DNA from: Pieris napi
Taxonomy: Eukaryota > Arthropoda > Insecta > Lepidoptera > Pieridae
DNA length: 64,000 nucleotides
Assembly: GCF_905475465.1 (NCBI RefSeq)
Contig: NC_062235.1
Location: 1,932,001 to 1,996,000 of the forward strand
Direction of reading: 5' to 3'
Below, one piece after another: positions 56,480-64,000 of this stretch. The position numbers and the translations under genes were made by a program. Under the pieces are notes generated by a model. The model ran no database searches. It saw only the letters and a program-made list of their open reading frames with translations, and was not told where the DNA came from. Each line of letters begins with the position of its first letter. Position 1 is the stretch's first letter.

Positions 56480-56830
56480 AGCCTAGATAGCGTACAAACA
56501 AAACCATATATAAACTCCAAACGGGGCAATAACTGAAATACCAAAAAGATATTCCCTTTGGAGTAAAGACTCTTGAGCCGTGGGGTTCAAATGCACAGGC
56601 GCTAATTGAGATGGTAGATAGTACCGGTGACCCCAGAGCTGGAGCTTTCTTCAACGAATAAGTATTTACAATACGGCGAGGAAATGCTGCCAGAATTAAA
56701 GGTACACTGCCACAGGGACCAAACTTTTTAAATTTGTTTAGATTTTATATTTATTAATTTTTAATTATTATGTTAAGAATATTGTAAATACTGTATATTT
56801 GTGTGTTAGAAATAAATATTATATTTTTGT
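56480..56830 (+). mobile_element. LINE family H C-terminal end and 3' UTR, copy 2
   Basis: The plus frame reads RYSLWSKDS-like text, then SNAQALIEMVDSTGDPRAGA and FFNE, a stop, TIRRGNAARIKGTLPQGPN and FLNLF. This is a LINE C-terminus with one internal stop. The UTR ends AAATAAATATTA. Similar to 50140-50335. Confidence 0.55.
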
Positions 56831-57496
56831 TCTAGTTTGTATTGTATTTACACGCTTTATATTAGCTTTACCTGTATGTGTGTATGACGTATGTATTATG
56901 TAACCGACTCCTTCGGACTCGATTTTGACCTACTTTAAACGGACAGATTTTATTCAAATTTTGCGCACCTGTCAAAGATCGATGACAATGCAATAATCCG
57001 AAAAAAAAATTAAACTAAAAAATTAAAAATAAATAATAGTTTAAAAAAACTAAAAAACACGCTTTTAAAGCACATCAAACTAAAAAGTGAAAAATAATTC
57101 CTAATTTAGGCTGAAAATGGTAATGAACAAAAAATACTGGTATTATTGTGAAAAAGCGTGGGGCGCTCTGTGCCATATTTTTCGTCTATTTTTTTAAACT
57201 ATTTTTTTTTAGTCCTAGAGGCAACATTCTGTAGAAGATGGCATACTGTAAGTGCTGCACACTTCCGATGCGATTGCGACCAACTACATTGTAATTCGTA
57301 AGTTACACACGCGTCTCGAACCGTTGCCCATTTACAAATGTATAAGATTTAATACTTTTATTTTGTGAACCGTTATGACGTTTCGTGAATGATAACCTCA
57401 AAACATGCTTTCCCTCTACATTAAAAGCCTAAATTTTGTAAAAAAACATATGTGAGGTTGTGAAACTTCGTAATAAAAAATGGAATGTTTTTGAAA
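56831..57496. other. Intergenic DNA, nothing recognised
   Basis: AT-rich, no coding frame and no repeat boundary that I can place. Confidence 0.4.
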
Positions 57497-57853
57497 TCTA
57501 ATATACTTACATAAATTACGCGTCACGTTGTTTGTCCGCTATGGAGGACTACTAAACTGCTTAACCGATTTCAATCAAATTTGCACACCGTGTTCAGTTT
57601 GATCTAACTTAAAAGATAGGATAGCTTACATATATATATGAATATATATAATTCTACTGTACGTGTGTATGTCTGAACTCCTCTTAAACGGCTGGACCGA
57701 TTTGATTGAATTTTTCTGTATGCGTTATGGCGCCCTGGATGGTTTAGATTCACAAATCAGCCCGGTGTATGACGCTGCAGTAGGTACTTTCATACTTTGT
57801 TTAATATCCTAATCGCTTTAAATATCATGCAGGACAACGTCTGTCGGGTCCGC
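57497..57853 (+). mobile_element. Fused Helitron remnants
   Basis: The 5' part (57497-57630) starts TCTAATATACTTACATAAAT and matches the 5' end of the minus copy at 60433-60809. A second 5'-like start with AACGGCTGGACCGATTTGAT follows, ending GGACAACGTCTGTCGGGTCC. The terminal CTAG is lost, so these are decayed. Confidence 0.6.
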
Positions 57854-58593
57854 AATGCATTAAAGATTGTAAGATTTGGGAAGTAGAAAACACCTGTGTC
57901 AGGGTTCCCAGCTCTTCTATAACAATATTAACTGGCTTGTGACGCATTTATCTCTAAAATCATATATACATAGTTTTTTTTAAATAACTAAATGATTTGC
58001 TCATGTGACAGACTTTTTACCCCAGGCAGACTCGAGCAAATGATTTAGTACCGATTTTACAGTTTAAACCCCTGTAGCTTAGAAACGCAGCAACGTACGA
58101 CCTTAAATTTAGAAAATTTTGTGGTATCGGTCCGAACTTTAATTACTATCAATACTAAATACGATACATACATATATATATATGTACTTAAATGCTCGCC
58201 AGCTCCCTAGTTATCTTACTTGTAATTAATCTGCATAATTTAAGTTAAAAAAAATTGAATTAACGAATGCATATGTTAATTTATCCAAAGAAAATTAATA
58301 ACAAATATATAATTTTATTTCCAAATAATACCTCTCTTGAGAAACTTTTAAAAACATTTAATAAATTGAATAAAGCGTTCAGTTTTGGATTTTTTAAATA
58401 TAAATCATGAATCATTTCAAAAAATACTTGCTATGCTTTCAATATAAAAAAGATTGCAGTAACAATAAACAAAATAGAAACATAATAATACCCTACAGTA
58501 TCTTATCTAATCGATTTTAATCGAAAAATCGCTGCCAGACGATACCGCCTGATAAGAAAGAAATATCATTTCGCAATTAGTGTTCAAGAAGTT

Positions 58594-61500
58594 ATGTCGG
58601 AAAAATTAAAGAAAAAGCCGGGCTTGTTCAGCATTAAACGATGGAATAGTCAAAAGAATGATCATCCAATATCAGTGCAGACGCAAAGCAGTCCGATTAT
58701 GCCGCCACCAGTTCTCTCCAGGTCCACATCCGTTGACAAGAAGTAAGTTTTTGATAACATATTGTTCCATTAAAACCAAGTCAATTGCAAGTGTAACTTA
58801 GGATGTGGTATATTCTTATATTAAACAGGCGTTAAGAGATCAGTGTACCACATACTTAAACGTCTTGCTAGTGTTACAGGTGTCAATGGGCAGCGGTTTA
58901 TATAACCCACCCATTGTTATTCCCCTGTTCCCATAAATAGTTGTACTCTTAGTACCGTGAATCTCTCTTCACAACCTACTACAGGTATTCCTAAGTAATA
59001 CGTCATGTGGTAATCAAAAGAATTGACGTTGAGGCAGAATACGAAATACCATCCGTATCAACTCGACGTCCGTCGTTCCACAGTCGCTTTTTACCGCGCA
59101 CTATGTGGAACCAGCTGCCCACTGAAGTATTTACGTATAAATTCGACTTAGGATCTTTCAAGAAAAGAGCGTAACAATTCTTAAAAGGCCGGCAACGCAC
59201 TCGCGAACCCTGTAGCATTGAATCCATGGGCGGCAGTATCACTTAACATCAGGTGAGCTTCCTGCCCGTTTGTCCCCAGTTCTATGAAACAAAATTACGC
59301 AGGAATACAGTAGAAGGTTCACGTTTAACTAAAATTACCTACAATACTAGTAGATGTATTGATTAGTTTGACACGGTATTCTATTTTAACATAACCATGC
59401 ATAATTTAAAGCTTATATATACGTATATATTTTATAAAATATTATTAAGGAAGTGGCTACACCAGTCCTCTCTCGAATTCTTTAAATTTTCATTTTTTCT
59501 TCGGAATATGTGATTAAAATAATGTACCGCACGGTCGCACCACAAGCGTAGGATGAAGAAATTTATACATAAAAAAGGGTTTTAAATTTACCATTCAACA
59601 TTAACTCTTTAGAAGGAAAACAATATTGAATGTTTTTCGTAAGGCGTTCAAGACTGTCAGAATCGTAGCAGATTAAGAGAGGTTCTAAGTCGAGTTAGCG
59701 CTGAGTATTAACTCTGAGTCTGAGGGTAAGATACGAAAGAGAGGGTAGAAACGAAACGTAGAGGGAAGTATAACTGTCGCCAATCTTAGCGCTAAATCTC
59801 GTGAATCTACCCTCAGAATTTTCGAGTATAATTAAGTGATTTTGAGTGATAGAAAATGTTTTATTATATTATCACCCCTTTTTCCCGAAGTGGTAGGCAG
59901 AGACCGGACCTTCAATTGCTTGTCCTGACATATCTCTGGCTTCATCCACTTTCATGATATTCATGCTCATCGGTTATTGGTACTTTAAACCTGTCCTTTC
60001 CCTCCTGAAGGTCACCATCATCCAGACTATTATATTCCCTTATCACATTATTATATTCCCTTTCGTATCCATGTCATTACGTCCTCTTTTAACCCACACT
60101 GCTTATATAAAATCTAATTGTGATAATCTATAGTCAATCATATGAATATCTATGGTAGTTAAATAAAAATTAATAAGTTCTATAGGTACTCTGTCTTTGA
60201 AGAGTAAAAGTGTATTTAAAATGTAAAACAATAGAATGAAAGTAAACGTCAAATCGATAGATAATTGTGTACGTCAATGTGTGATTATGCATTTTCCCAA
60301 TTAATAGACTGAGGGCTGCCACTATCAGAAAAATATTTATTGCCACAGCGTATGCAAACTTATAGTAAGCGTTACAGTGCTAAAAATAATGTTGTGTATT
60401 TTTATTATTAAAAATCTCTTTTTTATACAATACTAGCAGATCGGCCAAGCGTTGCTGTGGCTAAGGTTTTTGTTATATTACATACTCGTAGTAGTAAACT
60501 ATTCAAGGGAAACAGTAGGCGAACACCACCATGCTTTTTTGATGGTTATGACTTATGCCATTAAATTGTAGCTTATGTGAAACTATGGTACTTTCAACAC
60601 AGCGCCATCTGTTAGAAGTGTGACTATCAAATAATAAACAAATATTTAGCAATAAAATAATATTACGGGTATAAATTGAGATGTAAGCTATCCTATCTTT
60701 TAAGTTAGATCAAACCGCACACGGTGTGCAAATTTGATTGAAATCGGTTCAGTAGTTTAGGAGTCCATAGCGGACAAACAACGTGACACGTAATTTATAT
60801 ATATTAAGATTATTAATGTAGCAATAACGGGTAATAATAGATTATAGAATTATAGAAAACAGTAATGCACAACCGTGAAAAATATTATAGATTATTCTTA
60901 TGTAAAATGTGTTCTAGTTATATTTTTTTTTTACTATTAGTTTCACGCTCATGTCTAAGCGTCGCAGTCAGCAAGGAACATCTGGAGCGGCCTATATGTT
61001 TCCACCGGTTTCTGTCCAGCCCTCTCTTATGAAAGTATAGTCGAGGACGAGGACTCTTTTCACCCGGCCGTTCACCGACGAGGTGGACCGATCACGTGCT
61101 CTTTTGCTTTCTGTGTTACCAACCACGATCAGTTCTCCAAATTCTCATCGCCTGCGCATTGTATATCCATAATAAGATACAATTCGCAGTCGGAATTATT
61201 TAAACGTTTTTAAATAAATAAATATACAACAATAAATCAATCTAATAAAACAGCCCTGATAAGTTTGCCAAGTAATTCACAACGAATACAATGGAATAAA
61301 AAATTAACAGGGAAAGTCATAAAGAAACGGCGCCTACATTACGCGAAAATCTCCATGCATTTGCCAAGAGCCTTTAAAAATGCATTTCACTTAGTTAACA
61401 TTCGCAAAACGTCGCGAATCGAATACATAATAGGCTGTAACGACATGCCCAGTAACTAAATACTTTTATTTATGTGGTACACTAACATAATGTAACAATA

Positions 61501-64000
61501 CTTCAAGATGTACGCTTTTAGATACTTAAGAACAGTCTTAATAATAATAATAATTCCTTTTTTAAATATTTTACACTGTCATGGTCAACGAGTGACACTG
61601 ACTTTAATGATATAATTGTTTGTTTAAATAGAGAAAAGAGATTTATTTAAATTACGAAGATAAAACAAATGAAAATCAACAACAAATAATTTTAAATAAC
61701 TTTTGTATATACTTTAGAACTGCCCTGGTCGTACTGATAATAATTCCTTTTTTAAACATTGAAAACTGTCAACGAGTGACACAGAGATATAAATCAGATC
61801 AGGTATATAGAGTAAAGAGATTTATTTAAATTACGAAGATAAAACAAATGAAAATCAACAACAAATAAATTCGTTTCTGGTTTTCGCGCGTTTTATTACA
61901 TTGAATCAATGTTGTTAAAATTCATGACGTGTGCGATTTATTATTATGACACCATATAATTATCTATATATTCAGGTATTATTATAATAAAAATGCGTCA
62001 TTATCTAGAAGCATAAAATAAATAGGAGTTCTAGAAGTTATTTTATGATTCGATTCTATATTACGTTTTAGAAACTTTTACGTATTCTAAATTAACGTAT
62101 GAATGGTGGTAGGGCTAAATATAAAGAAATTTAAAAAAAATTTACTTTCTTTGAGTACTAGGCGTAATTTGACAGACTGTGTCACTAGTAGAAAAATATG
62201 CGTACATGAAATAATTTGTTCCCATCTTCTCGAACTGATACCATTAAATGTTCCTGCCAGATCTCTGCACTCGCACAGAACTTTTAACCTTCCGACTCCC
62301 AGAACCAACATTGGGTTCCGTGAGCCTCTTCACAGGATGTGTTCTGCCTTGGATTCTGTCACTAACATTAACCCTTTTTCGCACTCCTCTACTGCTTCAT
62401 CAAACTCTTAATGTCTTTTTTTTTTTAATAATACCTTTTCTACTCCCCTGCCATTGTGTCAAGGGACTTTTTCTATATCTAAGCTTCACATCACACGTCT
62501 CGCGAAATACGCCCCGGCTACATCTGTAATATTTTTGTTTACAATATTCATGGGCGAGCCGGGACGCAATTCCTCGCGAGACCCGACTCTTAATGTCTTA
62601 AGCCTTGTATCGTCCTTGTTTTTTTTATCTAGCTGCTAGTTTGTTTGTCGTTCTCCTAATTTATAAATTTTGTGCTGTCAAGTAAATCAAGACAAAACTA
62701 CTTTGTATTATATTTTTTATCAGTGAAACTTTTTGTGGATATGTCCAATGTGTTTATTTTATGTTTTACTTTTATTTTTACTGCCCTGCGATTCTGTAAC
62801 TCACTTTTCGAACTCACACAGCGGTTTTCGCATCGGCGGTCGCTCTCAAATCAGTCGTACTGTATAGAGATGTATCTGTTTAGTTTCCTTAATAAATAAA
62901 TAAATATATTTCCAGACTTCCAGCTAATGGAATAAACGATCTAGTACAATGTGCACTCTGCCTGGAACTGCTGAACACGCCAAAAATGTTACCCTGCCAA
63001 CATACTTTCTGCTTAGCCTGCCTCAAAGTCTATGTAGCCGGTAAGCAGTGTTATTTATTTTTAATAAACAGGCAAGCGGCCTGGAGGACCGTAAGTCCGG
63101 TCCTCCAGGCCGGTAAAAGGCCGGCAACGCACTCGCGAGCCCTCTGACAATAAGTGTCCATGAGCGGCGGTATCACTTAACATCAGGTGAGCCTCCAGCC
63201 CGTTTGCCCCCTGCTCTATAAAAACAAAATATGGATATTATGTAGGTAAATTTTTTTTTCGTTTTGGCTATTTACAACTGTGTTTTTTTTACTTTAACTA
63301 TTTTTGTGTAAGTTTTAGGTACTTGGAACTAACAATTCAAAAACATAATCTAAAACTGTGGTTGAAAGGAAGTAATTTAACGATAACAGTAAAGCAATAT
63401 CTTTTATTAAAAATCGATAACGAATGTCATGGATAAATTATTTACCTTAACTAAAATGATTATTTTATTATTATTGCTTCCGTTTTTTAAGTTAAGGGAT
63501 AAATAAAATAATAAAATATCGTATACATATTATGTAACTTAAGCGTTGGTCAATCTTCTCACATGATGTACCAATGTATAAAAAATATGGCGCCATAAAT
63601 AAATTTAGCCACAGATTATTGATGCCTTAGAAAATGCGCGGCAAATATTGAAAACTCTTTGGTGATACAAACTTCTTCAATTTGCATTCTAATGTTGACT
63701 CCTTACTAATATTGTGTTAAAATTTATAAAAATTTCTTAAAGCAATGATGTTTATCTCTTATTGTTGCAATTTGAATATTGTATGAAGTACCTTAAAGCA
63801 AAATTTTGACGTTCCTAACTCTGGGATATAAATAAAATATAGGATACGAAGTTTTTGTTTTATCTTCTAATAAAAAAGTATGTTACACGTAATAAAGCAG
63901 GAATACCACAGTAATAATACGCAAAATTCATTCTAGATCTCGCCGTCGTCAGCTGTCCCCTCTGTCATACTAGAATTCAGACTACCCCCAATTTCGTTGA
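58594..64000 (+). CDS. RING-finger E3 ubiquitin ligase, 5' part (gene continues past the window)
   Basis: Exons in view: 58594-58742, 62916-63040 and 63937-64000 (open at the window edge), with donors GTAAGT and GTAAGC and acceptors TTTCCAG and ATTCTAG; phases agree. Residues 1-50 are basic and Ser-rich (MSEKLKKKPGLFSIKRW). Then a C3HC4 RING: CALC, then LPCQHTFC, LACL and, in the third exon, SCPLC. The middle exon stops exactly before the last cysteine pair, and the third supplies it, which confirms the model. RING proteins of this layout recruit ubiquitin-conjugating enzymes. The PKMLPCQHTFC phrase is typical of TRIM and NHL-type ligases, but the diagnostic B-box or NHL repeats would lie beyond 64000. 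The 4.2-kb intron 1 carries a Helitron, LINE tails and tandem repeats. Confidence 0.88.
59025..59290 (+). mobile_element. LINE family C coding end and 3' UTR
   Basis: One of the clearest tail copies: TCGACGTCCGTCGTTCCACA, CAGCTGCCCACTGAAGTATT, AAAAGGCCGGCAACGCACTC, GGCGGCAGTATCACTTAACA and TCAGGTGAGCTTCCTGCCCG, in RING-gene intron 1. Confidence 0.75.
60433..60809 (-). mobile_element. Non-autonomous Helitron, full length
   Basis: On the minus strand it begins TCTTAATATATATAAATTAC at 60809 and ends GGCCGATCTGCTAG at 60433. The flanking bases are A and T on that strand. 377 bp. The 5' half matches 57497-57630. Confidence 0.8.
60950..61080 (-). mobile_element. RTE-like LINE C-terminal fragment
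   Basis: The minus strand encodes DRNRWKHIGRS, a decayed form of the usual DR..W..IGEAYVQ ending, before stops. Confidence 0.45.
61511..61868. repeat. Direct tandem duplication, about 190-bp unit
   Basis: The block from TAATTCCTTTTTTAAA through GAGATTTATTTAAATTACGA, AGATAAAACAAATGAAAATC and AACAACAAATAA occurs at 61551-61690 and again at 61741-61868. The second halves are nearly identical and the first halves have diverged. Confidence 0.75.
62783..62860. mobile_element. MITE of the 831-994 family, inverted partial copy
   Basis: GCCCTGCGATTCTGTAACTC, then ACACAGCGGTTTTCGCATCG and GCGGTCGCTCTCAAATCAG: one end and the inner block, in the RING gene just before exon 2. Confidence 0.65.
63077..63112. 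repeat. Perfect 15-bp hairpin
   Basis: CGGCCTGGAGGACCG (63077-63091) and its exact reverse complement (63098-63112) enclose a 6-base loop (TAAGTC). It is strongly GC-rich in AT-rich surroundings and abuts a LINE tail, 37 bp after RING exon 2. Confidence 0.85.
63113..63235 (+). mobile_element. LINE family C 3' UTR
   Basis: AAGGCCGGCAACGCACTCGC, GGTATCACTTAACATCAGGT and GCCCGTTTGCCCCCTGCTCT are close to the family consensus, in RING-gene intron 2. Confidence 0.75.

Noticed and set aside
59640..59830. Less AT-rich patch with TTAGCGCTGAGTAT / TCTTAGCGCTAAAT near-symmetry
   Set aside because: Suggests a MITE, but I could not find matching ends or a second copy in the window.
61265..61459. 64-codon plus frame with a repeated PSN motif
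   Set aside because: Starts at TTG, has no domain, and lies in the long RING-gene intron; probably chance.
62087..62529. Overlapping plus and minus frames of 74-102 codons near 62.1-62.5 kb
   Set aside because: Three frames overlap with none showing domain or splice logic; the sequence looks like a decayed repeat within intron 1 of the RING gene.

Overview
This window reads as AT-rich nuclear DNA of a moth or butterfly. Genes are split by GT-AG introns. The spaces between exons hold repeat types typical of lepidopteran genomes: tRNA-derived SINEs with an RNA polymerase III B box, many 5'-truncated non-LTR (LINE) tails, short Helitrons starting TC and ending CTAG between A and T, and several MITE families. 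The species cannot be named from the sequence.

Layout. Bases 1-7460 have no convincing host gene, only transposon remnants. Three plus-strand housekeeping genes follow. They are a cytochrome b561-domain protein (7461-10064, 3 exons, 263 aa), the proteasome subunit alpha type-4 (11616-13404, 6 exons, 257 aa) and the ER SNARE USE1 (14821-17751, 6 exons, 271 aa). Three minus-strand genes for secretory-pathway proteins follow. They are the peptide-amidating lyase PAL (22120-18857, 5 exons, 379 aa), a small secreted six-cysteine protein that I do not recognise (22836-22433, 3 exons, 96 aa), and a DM4/DM12-family secreted protein (33018-24509, 5 exons, 278 aa). The DM4/12 gene shares a 183-bp divergent promoter interval with a plus-strand intronless 670-aa reading frame (33202-35214) that has weak ASH/MSP-like (ciliary) character.

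From about 35.3 to 58.5 kb the window is a transposon-rich gene desert. It includes an uninterrupted 969-aa LINE endonuclease/reverse transcriptase frame (39255-42164) with a microsatellite 3' tail, a Harbinger-like MITE with a 3-bp target duplication (35592-35976), a pogo/Tigger-like element with TA duplication and repeated internal motifs (43978-44693), and a Helitron (55364-55807). At 58594 a plus-strand RING-finger E3 ligase gene begins. Its first two exons lie in the window and a third, completing the zinc-binding RING, starts at 63937 and runs off the end.

The host genes do not form one pathway. PAL and the two secreted-protein genes share the secretory route, but no functional link is shown. 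The exon models were built by eye from splice sites, phase agreement and protein family fit. Conserved-family genes are well supported; the six-cysteine protein and the ASH-like frame are the least understood loci. I saw no CRISPR array, operon or standalone functional RNA gene.
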